Shown here: positions 1 through 9,151 of the stretch, one piece after another
Layout of the letters: each line of letters begins with the position of its first letter
Position numbering within the stretch: the first letter of the stretch is position 1
From: Scatosoma sp045124465
GTDB lineage: Bacteria; Bacillota; Clostridia; Christensenellales; Borkfalkiaceae
Reading direction: 5' to 3'
NCBI GenBank assembly: GCA_045124465.1
Contig: JBGVLV010000022.1
Coordinates: forward strand, 69,218 to 133,217
Length of the DNA stretch: 64,000 nucleotides
Notes under the pieces: generated by a model
Seen by the model: only the letters and a program-made list of their open reading frames with translations
What the model was told of the DNA's origin: nothing
Database searches by the model: none
Translations under genes and position numbers: made by a program

Positions 1-2
1 CG

Positions 3-236
3 CATAACGGTATGCGTAGCGTTATCGGCGAAACGGGTCTGACCTCGTTCGCGCGTATCCGTATAGGGATACGGGACGAAAACGTGGATATTCCCATCAT
101 CAACTACGTACTCTCGGAAGTGCGGAAAGAGGACTACGAAACGTTCGCCGCCGCTTGTAAGAAAGCGGGCGAGGCGGCGGCGGAGTTCGCCAAAGGCGAA
201 ACGATCGACCGCGTTATGTGCAAATATAACGGCTAA
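3..236 (+). CDS. pth: Peptidyl-tRNA hydrolase, C-terminal part (5' end outside window)
   Basis: This is the last 77 codons of a gene that begins before the window. The reading frame opens with HNGMRS, the conserved Pth motif (GHNGLRS in most homologues) in which the Asn contacts the peptidyl-tRNA, followed by the family's typical short C-terminal helices ending MCKYNG. Pth is a cytosolic esterase that frees tRNA from stalled or dropped-off peptidyl-tRNA. The next gene, mfd, starts 22 bases after the stop; pth-mfd adjacency is common in Bacillota, including Bacillus subtilis, and the two are probably cotranscribed. The catalytic His near the N-terminus cannot be checked here. Confidence 0.88.
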   Translation, partial: HNGMRSVIGETGLTSFARIRIGIRDENVDIPIINYVLSEVRKEDYETFAAACKKAGEAAAEFAKGETIDRVMCKYNG

Positions 237-258
237 CGGCTGAATGTAAAGGAAGGAA

Positions 259-3200
259 ATGAAACGCGATTTTTTTACGTTTGAAGATCTGGGCGGGGAA
301 TATCCCGCGCTTGCAACGGATATCCGCCGCGGTATGCCCACGGCGGTTTTCGGCGTTTCCGATTCCTTGAAATATCTGATCGCGGGGCTTGTGGACGCGC
401 CCGTCGTATACGTGACGACGGACGGCGCGGCGGCGCAAAAGACCGCGCGCAATATCGCCGCGCTCTCCGGTAAACGCGTGGAAGTTCTCGCCGCGAAAGA
501 CGAGGTTTTGCTCTACCGCAAGGCTTTGTCCAAAGACGCGCTTTTCCGCCGTTTGAACGGCGTTTACGCCCTGCAAACCGGTTGCGACGTAGTAGTCGCG
601 GAACTGGACGCGCTTTTACAGCTTTTCCCGAAAACGTTGCCGACGATCACGTTGAAAGAGGGCGAGGAATTCGATTTTTCCACCCTTCCCGCCAAGCTTA
701 CGGAAATGGGATATACCCGTTCTTTCGAGGTGGAAACGAAAGGCGCGTTCGCCCTGCGCGGCGATATCCTCGATATCTATCCCGTGAACGGGAACGACCC
801 CGTGCGCGTGGACTTTTTCGGCGATACCGTGGAGAAGATAAAACCGTACGATATCGTCACGGGCGAACGTTTACGCGGCGTACGGGAAATAACCGTTCTT
901 TCGGCGACGGACGTCGTTGCGACGGAAGAAGATAAACGCAATATCGCCCTTGCGCTCGAAAGGGGGGTAAAGAAGTTTACGACCTCGGAAAGCTACGCCC
1001 GCGCAAAAGAGATCGCGGACGAGATCCGTTCGGCGGAAACGTGCGATTCGTCCTTCGTTTTGCCCCTGCTCGAAAACACGACGGACTTTTTCTCGGTCAT
1101 AAACGAAAACACCGTGCTCGTATTCGACGAAGGCAAGGCGCTTTGGGATAAATTCAACGCGCTGTATAAAGAACACGAGGAGCGGTTCCACCGTCTGCAA
1201 GCGGGCGGCGAGGCGTTCGACTTTACGGCAAGACAGTATATCCCCAAACAGTCCTTTTTGGACGGCGTAGCGCAAAACTGTCGGCTCGCCCTGCAAACGT
1301 TCACGGGCAATCCGTTCTTTTTCGAACCGCTGAAAATTTATAATTTTTCGGCTACGCCCACGACCAAGTATTTAAACGGTTTTCCCGCGCTTTTGACGGA
1401 TATCAAAAACTGGCAAAGAGGGAATTACCGCGTTCTGCTCTGTTGCGGGGAATCCGCGCGCGCCGTCAAGATGACGGAAAACCTCGCCGAGGAGTATCTC
1501 TCCACCGTCAAACTTCCCGATAAACTCAAAGAGTTCAAGGGCGTTGCCGTAACGGAAGAAAAACTGGATAAGGGTATGATATTGCACGATTGCAAACTCG
1601 CGATCATCGGCAGTAGCGACCTCTACACCAAAGCGCCCGATACGCGGCGTATCCGCCGCAAACGCGGCGATATGTTTTCCGCGCCCGAAATAGGGGATTT
1701 CGTCGTACACGAAACGCACGGTATCGGTAAAGTCATCGGTACGGAAAAGATCGAAACGACGGACGGAACGAAAGAGTATATCGCGCTTTCGTATAAGGAC
1801 GGGGATAAACTGTACGTACCCGCCGAGTGTATGGACGTACTGTCGAAATACGTAGGCGACGCCAACCCCGCGCTCAGCCGTATCGGCGGCGCGGATTTCG
1901 AACGGGTGAAAAACCGCGTTAAAGCCTCGCTCAAAAAGCTCGCGTTCGACCTTAAACAGCTCTACGCCGAACGCGCGGAGAATAAGGGCTACGCGTTCCC
2001 CGAAAACGAAGTGTTTATGCGGGAATTCGAGGACGCGTTCGCGCACGATCTTACGCCCGATCAGGCAAGCTCCGTCGAGGAGATAAAAGCGGATATGTGT
2101 TCGCCGAAAGTGATGGACCGTCTGCTTTGCGGCGACGTGGGTTTTGGGAAAACGGAAGTCGCGTTCCGCGCGGTCTATCTTTGCGTGCTCGCGGGAAAAC
2201 AGGCGGCGCTGATGTGTCCGAGCACCGTGCTTTGCAAACAGCATTTCAATACCGCACGGGAACGTTTCGCGCAGTTCGGCGTGAAAGTAGCCGCGCTCAA
2301 TCGGTTCAATACGCCCAAGGAAACGGAAAAAATATTGCAAGGTCTTGCCGACGGCTCGATCGATCTCGTCGTAGGCACGCATAGACTGTTGTCCTCCGAC
2401 GTGAAATTCAAGAACCTCGGTCTGCTCGTTCTCGACGAGGAGCAACGGTTCGGCGTGGAACATAAGGAGAAAATAAAACACCTGCGTAAGGATATCGATT
2501 GCCTGACGATGACGGCGACCCCGATTCCCAGAACGTTGCATATGTCTTTGTCGGGTATCCGCGATATTTCCACGATCCACACCCCGCCCGTCGAGCGTTT
2601 GCCCGTGCAAACGTACGTGGTCGAGGAAACGGAAACGCTCATTCGCGACGCGTGTATTCGGGAACTTTCCCGCGGGGGACAGGTGTTTATCCTGTATAAC
2701 AAAGTGGAAAGCATTTTCACGTTCGCGGCGCGCATACGGCAGATTCTGCCCGAGGCTACGGTGTCCGTCGCGCACGGCAGAATGGAAAAGACCACGCTCG
2801 AAAACGCCGTACTCGATTTTTACGGCGGGAAGTCGGATATTCTCGTCACGACGACCATCATCGAAAACGGGATAGACCTGCCCAACGCGAATACCATAAT
2901 CGTCATCGACAGCGATAAACTGGGTATTTCCCAGCTCTATCAGCTTAAAGGCCGCGTAGGCAGGAGCGCAAGACTCGCTCACGCGTATTTCACGTTCAAA
3001 GCGGAACGCGTGATGACGGACAACGCCGCCGCGCGGCTCAAAGCGATCATGGAGTTTACCGAACTGGGTTCGGGATATAAACTCGCCATGCGCGATCTGG
3101 AAATTCGCGGCGCGGGCAACGTGCTCGGCGCGGAACAGCACGGGCATATGGATAAAGTGGGTTACGAACTGTACGCGAAACTTTTGAAAGAGGAGCTGAC

Positions 3201-3666
3201 GGGCGAGCGGCACGAACCGCCCGAACTCGATATCCGCGCGAACGCGTACATATCCGAGAAATATATCGAATCGTCGGCGGGGCGGTTGGATTCGTATAAA
3301 CAGATAGCGGAGATTTCGACGATCGCCGATTATAAACGGGTCTACGCCTCCCTCCGCGATACGTACGGCGAATTGCCGCGCGCGGTAGAGAACCTGATGG
3401 TGATCGCCGTATTAAAAAATTACGCCGAGAAATTTCACGTGAAAAAGATCACGGTGGGCGGCGGCGTAGGCGCGATGGAATTCCCTTCGCTCGACGCGCT
3501 CGGCGACAAACGCGTGCTTGCCGCGATGGATCATTATAAAACGGAAACGCGGCTGAATATGACCGAGGCGCCCGTGATAGAGTTCTATAAAGGTCGGGAC
3601 GCCGCGGAATTGATGGCGCAAATGACGAAATTTTTAAAATTTGCGCTAACTTTCACAAGTTTATAA
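259..3666 (+). CDS. mfd: Transcription-repair coupling factor Mfd
   Basis: Mfd removes RNA polymerase stalled at DNA lesions and recruits UvrA. At 1135 residues it has full family length. The N-terminal UvrB-like modules are followed by a CarD/RID-type RNAP-interaction domain from about residue 475 (PEIGDFVVHETHGIG). The translocase motor follows, with Walker A GDVGFGKTE near residue 620 and a DEEQ box (LDEEQRFG) near 725, then the second RecA lobe with the RG box QLKGRVGRS, and a C-terminal TRCF domain. The ATG is preceded by AAGGAAGG at 250-257. It sits directly after pth, and no terminator is visible between the two. Confidence 0.97.
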   Translation: MKRDFFTFEDLGGEYPALATDIRRGMPTAVFGVSDSLKYLIAGLVDAPVVYVTTDGAAAQKTARNIAALSGKRVEVLAAKDEVLLYRKALSKDALFRRLNGVYALQTGCDVVVAELDALLQLFPKTLPTITLKEGEEFDFSTLPAKLTEMGYTRSFEVETKGAFALRGDILDIYPVNGNDPVRVDFFGDTVEKIKPYDIVTGERLRGVREITVLSATDVVATEEDKRNIALALERGVKKFTTSESYARAKEIADEIRSAETCDSSFVLPLLENTTDFFSVINENTVLVFDEGKALWDKFNALYKEHEERFHRLQAGGEAFDFTARQYIPKQSFLDGVAQNCRLALQTFTGNPFFFEPLKIYNFSATPTTKYLNGFPALLTDIKNWQRGNYRVLLCCGESARAVKMTENLAEEYLSTVKLPDKLKEFKGVAVTEEKLDKGMILHDCKLAIIGSSDLYTKAPDTRRIRRKRGDMFSAPEIGDFVVHETHGIGKVIGTEKIETTDGTKEYIALSYKDGDKLYVPAECMDVLSKYVGDANPALSRIGGADFERVKNRVKASLKKLAFDLKQLYAERAENKGYAFPENEVFMREFEDAFAHDLTPDQASSVEEIKADMCSPKVMDRLLCGDVGFGKTEVAFRAVYLCVLAGKQAALMCPSTVLCKQHFNTARERFAQFGVKVAALNRFNTPKETEKILQGLADGSIDLVVGTHRLLSSDVKFKNLGLLVLDEEQRFGVEHKEKIKHLRKDIDCLTMTATPIPRTLHMSLSGIRDISTIHTPPVERLPVQTYVVEETETLIRDACIRELSRGGQVFILYNKVESIFTFAARIRQILPEATVSVAHGRMEKTTLENAVLDFYGGKSDILVTTTIIENGIDLPNANTIIVIDSDKLGISQLYQLKGRVGRSARLAHAYFTFKAERVMTDNAAARLKAIMEFTELGSGYKLAMRDLEIRGAGNVLGAEQHGHMDKVGYELYAKLLKEELTGERHEPPELDIRANAYISEKYIESSAGRLDSYKQIAEISTIADYKRVYASLRDTYGELPRAVENLMVIAVLKNYAEKFHVKKITVGGGVGAMEFPSLDALGDKRVLAAMDHYKTETRLNMTEAPVIEFYKGRDAAELMAQMTKFLKFALTFTSL

Positions 3667-3676
3667 TGAAAAACGT

Positions 3677-3705
3677 TTGCACTTTACGGCAAAATCGGTT
3701 ATAAT
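3677..3705 (+). promoter_or_regulatory. Sigma-A promoter for the PrsA-like lipoprotein gene
   Basis: TTGCAC at 3677-3682 and TATAAT at 3700-3705 are separated by exactly 17 bases. It lies between the mfd stop and the next gene, so the lipoprotein gene has its own transcript. Confidence 0.8.
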
Positions 3706-3793
3706 ATAGATTGATGGCGTACGTTGTATGAAGGGGGAGTTTGCTTTTCGACGCGTACGGTAGTTGATTAGGATAAAAGATCGGAGCGATTTT

Positions 3794-5992
3794 ATGAATA
3801 AGAAACACACACTCAAAAAGACCGCGGCACTTCTTCTTGCGCTTGCTTTGACGGTTGGCGCAACGGGTTGCGACTTTCTTTTGACGGACAATCAAAAGGA
3901 TTTGAAACTGAAAGTGGCTACGGTAAACATATCGGACAGCCTTAAAGACAACGGTATGTCCTGCGCCGACGAGGTACAGCAGATCATCGAAAACGGCGGT
4001 TTGTCCACGGAGATCCCCAAGCGCGACCTCATCGCGTATTTCCTGAGTACGGGTTATACGTACGTGCAAAGCTACGGCTATTCGTACGAAGATACGTTCA
4101 ATATGCTGATGGACACGCTTGTCAATCGTAAGGTGCTTACGCAATATGCGGTAGCGTACTACCTCGAAAACAACGCCGACCTTTCGGCGGACGGCTGTGC
4201 AAAATATATTGAAAAAGAATTAAAAGAGGTAAGCAGTGAAAAGGAGAAAGAACTTCTCATAGCTCACCCCGAAGTTCTGACGATGAAATATTTCCTTACC
4301 AAGGACGGCAAGGAAAGCGCCGATAAGTATAACGAGGCGGTGTACAGTCTTAAAAAATCGCTCAACGATTCCCTCGATTCCGCAGAGTCGAGCTATATCA
4401 CGGCAACGACGAAGGACGAGCATACGCACGACGAAACGCGTACGACGCCCACCAACGCGAACGTGGAGAAAGACGACTATATCCCTTTGAAGGAAAACGG
4501 AGAACTGGACTACGACGTTTATACCGGTCGTAACGCGCTTGATTCTTGCGGTACGTATGAAAAGGTAGACGGCTCGACGGTAACTTCGAGAAAGAAAGCG
4601 TATAATACGTTCCTTTCCAGTCTGCAAGGCTACGGACTTATCCAGGAAGGGGAAGACACTTCGGTCATCACCGAGCTTGATTATTACTATTTGGAACTTT
4701 CTTCGACGCTCGCGCAGGCGCTCATCAATCAGTACGGCGAGGACCTCAAAGACGAGGCGACGAGCAAGCTCACGAGCGAGTACGTGGCGAATAAATACAA
4801 CGAAATAAAAGACGCGCAGAAAACGGCGTACGAAACGGATACTTCCGCGTTCAGCACCGCGCTCGACAGCGTTTCCGACGATTCGTTCGTGTTGTACGGA
4901 CAGAAAGACTTCGGGTTCGTGTATAACATTCTCATTCCGTTCTCCTCGTCGCAAAGCCGCGACTATTCCGCGGCGAAAAACGCGGGTCTGAAACAGGACG
5001 AGCTGTTCAACGTTCGTAAAGATCTGCTTGAAAACGTACAGGCGAAAGATCTCCGTTCGGCGTGGTTCTGCTCGGAAGAGGACGAGAACTATTCGTTCAC
5101 GGCGACGGGCGAATATTATAAAAACTCGAAAGTCGAGGGGAACGCGACGAACTATCTGTTCTTCGAAAACAACCTTACCAAGAACAATCAATACGAAAAA
5201 CTTACGCAGTACGCGGGCGCATATCCCTATAACGGCAGCGTTACGACGGATGAGGACGGCGAATATACCTGCACTCCGTATACGTTGTCTATCGACGGAT
5301 TTATCGCCGAAATGGAAAGCTATATCGATTATACGCTGAATACGGCTAAGGGAACGACGGGCGTGACGTACGCACAATCGACGAGCACGACGAGTCCTAC
5401 GCGTACGGAAAGTTATAAAGCCAACACGGTATATACGACCAACGGCAAAGTGGATTATAGCAAGTTCCTGTATTACGAAGGAAAAGTGAAGTTGGATAAT
5501 ACAAACCGTGCGGACTTCTTCAATGCGGAAAAGAACGGAACGAAGAACGACGCGTATGCGGCGTTGTCGGCGGTGAACGAACTGATGTTCGCGTATAGCA
5601 CGGATACGGGTTGCTTGAACACGTATATGGGTTACGTGGTATCTCCGTATAAGACGGACTTCGTTTCCGAGTTCGAATGCGCGGCGCAGTACGCGGTGAA
5701 AAAGGGCGTAGGCAATTATGTGGTATGTCCTTCCGATTACGGCTGGCATATCATCTACGTGGCGTTCGTATACGACGCGGAAAGCGGCGACGTTTACGGC
5801 GGATATATCGACGCGGAAAAAGAGGTGGAGGGAACGTTCTCCTACCTGTTCTACGAATCGTTGAAATCCACGGCGGCGAGCAGCTACACGACGGCGGCGC
5901 AGAACGATATCCTCAATCGTTACAACAATGACAGTTCCGTAACGTTGCAGACCAAGAACTATCAGGATCTGTTGGATCTGGATTCGAATTGA
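3794..5992 (+). CDS. Large lipoprotein with degenerate PrsA/SurA-like features
   Basis: This is a 732-residue secreted lipoprotein: basic start MNKKHTLKK, hydrophobic core, and a lipobox-like ATGC with the lipidated Cys near residue 26. I chose the ATG at 3794, after CGGAG, over an upstream in-frame start that lacks a site. The body is hydrophilic and Thr/Ser/Tyr-rich. Near the C-terminus, VCPSDYGWHIIYVAFV resembles the GYHII strand of parvulin-type prolyl isomerases, and the position after mfd is where prsA/surA-like foldases often occur. I infer a membrane-anchored foldase or chaperone, but the parvulin domain is incomplete by eye and activity is uncertain. The gene is monocistronic, with its own promoter and terminator. 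Confidence 0.6.
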   Translation: MNKKHTLKKTAALLLALALTVGATGCDFLLTDNQKDLKLKVATVNISDSLKDNGMSCADEVQQIIENGGLSTEIPKRDLIAYFLSTGYTYVQSYGYSYEDTFNMLMDTLVNRKVLTQYAVAYYLENNADLSADGCAKYIEKELKEVSSEKEKELLIAHPEVLTMKYFLTKDGKESADKYNEAVYSLKKSLNDSLDSAESSYITATTKDEHTHDETRTTPTNANVEKDDYIPLKENGELDYDVYTGRNALDSCGTYEKVDGSTVTSRKKAYNTFLSSLQGYGLIQEGEDTSVITELDYYYLELSSTLAQALINQYGEDLKDEATSKLTSEYVANKYNEIKDAQKTAYETDTSAFSTALDSVSDDSFVLYGQKDFGFVYNILIPFSSSQSRDYSAAKNAGLKQDELFNVRKDLLENVQAKDLRSAWFCSEEDENYSFTATGEYYKNSKVEGNATNYLFFENNLTKNNQYEKLTQYAGAYPYNGSVTTDEDGEYTCTPYTLSIDGFIAEMESYIDYTLNTAKGTTGVTYAQSTSTTSPTRTESYKANTVYTTNGKVDYSKFLYYEGKVKLDNTNRADFFNAEKNGTKNDAYAALSAVNELMFAYSTDTGCLNTYMGYVVSPYKTDFVSEFECAAQYAVKKGVGNYVVCPSDYGWHIIYVAFVYDAESGDVYGGYIDAEKEVEGTFSYLFYESLKSTAASSYTTAAQNDILNRYNNDSSVTLQTKNYQDLLDLDSN

Positions 5993-6012
5993 TAAGAAAA
6001 ACGAAAAGATAA

Positions 6013-6044
6013 AAAGACCTTGCTTTCGGGCAAGGTCTTTTTTT
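6013..6044 (+). terminator. Rho-independent terminator after the lipoprotein gene
   Basis: An 11-bp stem, AAAGACCTTGC (6013-6023) with GCAAGGTCTTT (6030-6040), closes a TTTCGG loop and is followed by a T run. Confidence 0.92.
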
Positions 6045-6087
6045 GGACGATATGCGAAAAATCGTACGAAAACATTGCGGTTCGTTC

Positions 6088-6116
6088 TTGACAAAGAAGG
6101 ACGTAAGTGATATAAT
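6088..6116 (+). promoter_or_regulatory. Distal promoter of the V-ATPase operon
   Basis: A consensus TTGACA (6088-6093), 17 bases and TATAAT (6111-6116). A second consensus promoter lies 156 bases downstream, so the first may add transcription or give a longer leader. Confidence 0.8.
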
Positions 6117-6243
6117 TAAAATAGTATAAATTGCGGCATACTGTAAAGCGTATACGAGCGTATATCGTGAAAGTATTCTTTTTCGTTATGACGCAGGCGC
6201 AAAATCGGTATAAATGAAAATCGTTGTTTTCCAAAGCGGAAAA

Positions 6244-6272
6244 TTGACAAAATTCAAGCCGAAGTGTATAAT
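6244..6272 (+). promoter_or_regulatory. Proximal promoter of the V-ATPase operon
   Basis: TTGACA (6244-6249) and TATAAT (6267-6272) with a 17-base spacer, about 30 bases before the first gene. This is a perfect sigma-A consensus, suggesting strong constitutive expression. Confidence 0.88.
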
Positions 6273-6303
6273 ATAAAAAAACGAAGGACTGAGCGAGGCG
6301 AGT

Positions 6304-6624
6304 ATGACGGAAGAAATGATCAGATCGATAAAAGACGCGGAAACGCAGGGCGCGGAACTGAAAGCCGCGGCGGAAATTCGCGCGGCGCAGATCGTAGCCG
6401 ACGCGGAAAAGCAGGCGGCGCGTACGGAAAGTTCCAGCGAAGAAGTCTGTAAGGCGTACCGCGAAACGCAACTGAAAAGCGCGCGCGCCGAGGCGGAAAC
6501 GCGTTATCAGTCCACACTCAAAGCCAAGGAAAAGGAATCGCGGGAATATTGCGCGAAAGTGCTTGAAAAAGCCGACGAGAACGTACGCGCTATCGTGAGG
6601 AGGATCGTAAGTGGCGATCGTTAA
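6304..6624 (+). CDS. ntpF: V-type ATPase peripheral-stalk subunit G/H (NtpF-like)
   Basis: A 106-residue Ala/Glu/Lys-rich, almost wholly helical protein with no membrane segment. It fits the small peripheral-stalk subunit that pairs with subunit E to hold the catalytic head still while the rotor turns. Identification rests on composition, size and its place as first gene of the operon, where ntpF sits in Enterococcus hirae. Its end overlaps the next gene by 14 bases, suggesting translational coupling. Confidence 0.72.
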   Translation: MTEEMIRSIKDAETQGAELKAAAEIRAAQIVADAEKQAARTESSSEEVCKAYRETQLKSARAEAETRYQSTLKAKEKESREYCAKVLEKADENVRAIVRRIVSGDR

Positions 6625-8614
6625 AATGCAAAAACTTAATTTGATCGCGATGTCTTACGATAAAGACATCGTGCTCAACGCCTTACAGCGCACGGGCGCG
6701 GCAGAGGTGACTTTGCACGCGGAAACGGAGTATACGACCGTTCCCGAAACGAACGCAGAGGATCTGAAAACGTACCTTGCCTCCGTCGAGGCGGCGCTTT
6801 CCTCGCTGTCTGGCGCGGTAGACGAGTTCGAAAAGGAAAACGGCGTAAAGACGGGCGTGACGAAAGACGGGTTCGACGTCGCCTATTCCGAGTTTATGTC
6901 GGCGAAAGACAAACGCGCCGAGGCGGACGGGGCGGTGGAACGTATCCACGCGCTGACGGATCGGAAGAACGAACTCAAAGCCGAACTCGCAAAGCTCAAA
7001 AGACAAAAACAGACCGCGGAAATTTACGCGAAACTGACCGCGCCGTTCGAAACGTTCGGCAGTACGGCGCATACCAAAGGTCGGTTGGGTACGGTCGCTG
7101 CGCAAAGCCGCGAGGGTTTGGAAAACGAATTGCGCGAGGCAGAGCTTTGCGCGTACGAGATACTTAATGCGGATACGGATAACGTATTGTTGTTCGTTAC
7201 GGCGCATAAATCGGTCGCAAGCGAAACGGACGGAATTCTTTCGGGTTACGGATTTTCCGAATGTCCGTATGCGGGCGAGGATAGCGGCGAAAAGGTCTAC
7301 AACGGACTTTTGGAAAGTGAGAACGCGGCGATACGCGCTTTGCGGGAAACCGAGTGCGCTACGTACGAAATGAAAGATAAGATACGGCTTTTGAAGGTCT
7401 ATTGCGACTATCTCTCGTTCGTTGTGGAAAAAGAAGAACTTTCGGATAAACTCCGTACGACGGATTGTACGTTCCTGTTGCAGGCGTACGTTCCCGAATA
7501 CGCGAAAGAAAGCGTGGAAACGGAGATCGCGCAGACCACGTGCACGGCGTACCTCGAATTCAGTGAACCGACGGAGGACGAAACGCCGCCTACGCTTTTG
7601 AAAAACAACGCGATCGTGGAGAATTTCGAGGGGATAACGAATACTTATTCCGCTCCGCATTATCGGGAACTCGACCCGAACGCGGTGATGTCCTTTTTTT
7701 ACAGTCTGTTTATGGGATTTATCATCGGCGATATGGGCTACGGGCTTTTGATGGCGATCGTCGGGGGGATCCTTTGGTGGAAAAACCGAGTAAGACCGAC
7801 CGGCGTTTCAAGGCTTGCGGGCGCGTTCGCCGTCGGCGGCGTGTTTGCCGTCGTTTGGGGAGCGTTGTTCAACTCGTTTTTCGGTATCGCGATATTCGGC
7901 GCGGCGAATACGATCATGCCCGATCCGCAAAAAGATATGTGGACGTTGGCGGGGATCGTAGTGCCGAGCGTACTCCTCATCAGTATGGAGATAGGGATCG
8001 TACAACTGTTGGCGGGGTATATCTGTAAAGCCGTACAGCTTTGGCGGCGCGGCGATATCGTCGGCGGGATTTGCGAAGGTATTATTTGGGCGGTCTTTTC
8101 CGTCGGGGTCGGACTTGCGATCCTCGGTCTGATAGAGGAGGCGAACGTTTCCGCTCTTGCGGTGATCGGCGGTATCATGGCGGGCGTTTCGCTTTTGCTT
8201 GCGATGCTGACGGCGGGCAGAAAGGAGAAGTTCTTCGGGAAATTCACCAAGGGTTTCGGCGCGGCGTACGGTATCATCAATTACGCGTCGGACGTATTGA
8301 GCTATGCGCGTTTGTACGGACTTATGCTTTCGGGCGCGGTCATCGCGCAGATCATAGCGACGTACAGTATGCAGTTCCTGTTAAGCGGGAACGCGGCGCT
8401 GATCGTTCTTGCCGTCGTGCTTTTGCTCGTCGGACACGGATTTAACCTTGTGATAAGCTTGCTCGGCGCGTATATCCACGACGCAAGATTGCAATACGTG
8501 GAGTTTTACGGTCGGTTCTACGAAGGCGACGGCGAGCTATTTTCGGCACTCGGCTCTAAACAGAAATACGTATATTTACTACCCGCGAAAAGCGAGAACA
8601 AATTCACGGCATAA
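6611..8614 (+). CDS. ntpI: V-type ATP synthase/ATPase subunit I (a)
   Basis: The 667-residue stator subunit of the membrane sector. Roughly the first 340 residues form a cytosolic, partly coiled-coil domain that binds the stalk; the rest is a bundle of membrane helices beginning with MSFFYSLFMGFIIGDMGYG. The helix VLSYARLYGLMLSG carries the conserved Arg (about residue 567) that faces the ion-binding Glu of the rotor. The start is a GTG lying inside the end of ntpF. Length and architecture are normal for bacterial V-type enzymes. Confidence 0.95.
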   Translation: MAIVKMQKLNLIAMSYDKDIVLNALQRTGAAEVTLHAETEYTTVPETNAEDLKTYLASVEAALSSLSGAVDEFEKENGVKTGVTKDGFDVAYSEFMSAKDKRAEADGAVERIHALTDRKNELKAELAKLKRQKQTAEIYAKLTAPFETFGSTAHTKGRLGTVAAQSREGLENELREAELCAYEILNADTDNVLLFVTAHKSVASETDGILSGYGFSECPYAGEDSGEKVYNGLLESENAAIRALRETECATYEMKDKIRLLKVYCDYLSFVVEKEELSDKLRTTDCTFLLQAYVPEYAKESVETEIAQTTCTAYLEFSEPTEDETPPTLLKNNAIVENFEGITNTYSAPHYRELDPNAVMSFFYSLFMGFIIGDMGYGLLMAIVGGILWWKNRVRPTGVSRLAGAFAVGGVFAVVWGALFNSFFGIAIFGAANTIMPDPQKDMWTLAGIVVPSVLLISMEIGIVQLLAGYICKAVQLWRRGDIVGGICEGIIWAVFSVGVGLAILGLIEEANVSALAVIGGIMAGVSLLLAMLTAGRKEKFFGKFTKGFGAAYGIINYASDVLSYARLYGLMLSGAVIAQIIATYSMQFLLSGNAALIVLAVVLLLVGHGFNLVISLLGAYIHDARLQYVEFYGRFYEGDGELFSALGSKQKYVYLLPAKSENKFTA

Positions 8615-8679
8615 CGACGGGCGACCGTTTTTGCAAATAGAAAACAAAAAAAGAAAAACGAAAATCGGAGGATTTTATT

Positions 8680-9135
8680 ATGGGTTACAGTATTGCTATG
8701 ATCGGCATCGCGGCTTGCGTGTTGCTTTGCGGTATCGGTTCTTGTATCGGTCTTTATAAGACGAGTTCGGCTGCTGCCGGAGTTTTGGGTGAAGACCCCA
8801 AAAAATTCGGTAAAGTTATGGTCCTCGTGTTGCTGCCCGCAACGCAGGGTATTTACGGCTTTATCATCGGCATCATCGCGTCCGGGCAGCTTGCGGCGGG
8901 TATGAGCACGGCGGCAGGTTGGGCAATGGTCGGCGCGGTATTACCTATGGCTATTTCCGGCTTGTTATCCGCGTACTTCCAAGGCAAATCGGCGGTGAAC
9001 TGTATTTACGCCGTCGGCAAACAGGAATCGCTTTCGGGTAAACTTATCGTATATCCCGGTATGATCGAGTTCTACGCCATTCTCGGTTTGATCATTTCGA
9101 TCATGCTTTCGGGTAACGTAGGCGTGTTGCTCTGA
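8680..9135 (+). CDS. ntpK: V-type ATPase rotor subunit K (c), Na+-site residues present
   Basis: A 151-residue duplicated-hairpin proteolipid with four membrane helices. Compared with what I know of the E. hirae Na+-ATPase K subunit, all five ligand positions are kept: L52, T55 and Q56 in LLPATQGIYG, Q101 in YFQGK, and E130 in MIEFYAILG. This supports Na+ rather than H+ as coupling ion; that is inference from the motif. The ATG follows a clear GGAGG. The gene lies between subunits I and E, as is usual. Confidence 0.95.
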   Translation: MGYSIAMIGIAACVLLCGIGSCIGLYKTSSAAAGVLGEDPKKFGKVMVLVLLPATQGIYGFIIGIIASGQLAAGMSTAAGWAMVGAVLPMAISGLLSAYFQGKSAVNCIYAVGKQESLSGKLIVYPGMIEFYAILGLIISIMLSGNVGVLL

Positions 9136-9151
9136 TCGGGAACGTAGTCGT

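Noticed and set aside
1372..3213. 613-codon open frame on the minus strand inside mfd
   Set aside because: It is antisense to a full-length conserved gene, its product is rich in Arg, His and Phe with no known motif, and it lacks a proper ribosome site. Codon bias in mfd leaves few stops on the other strand.
4220..6094. 624-codon minus-strand frame opposite the lipoprotein gene
   Set aside because: Same shadow effect. It runs through the terminator and promoter region and has an implausible Arg/Val/Ile-rich composition.
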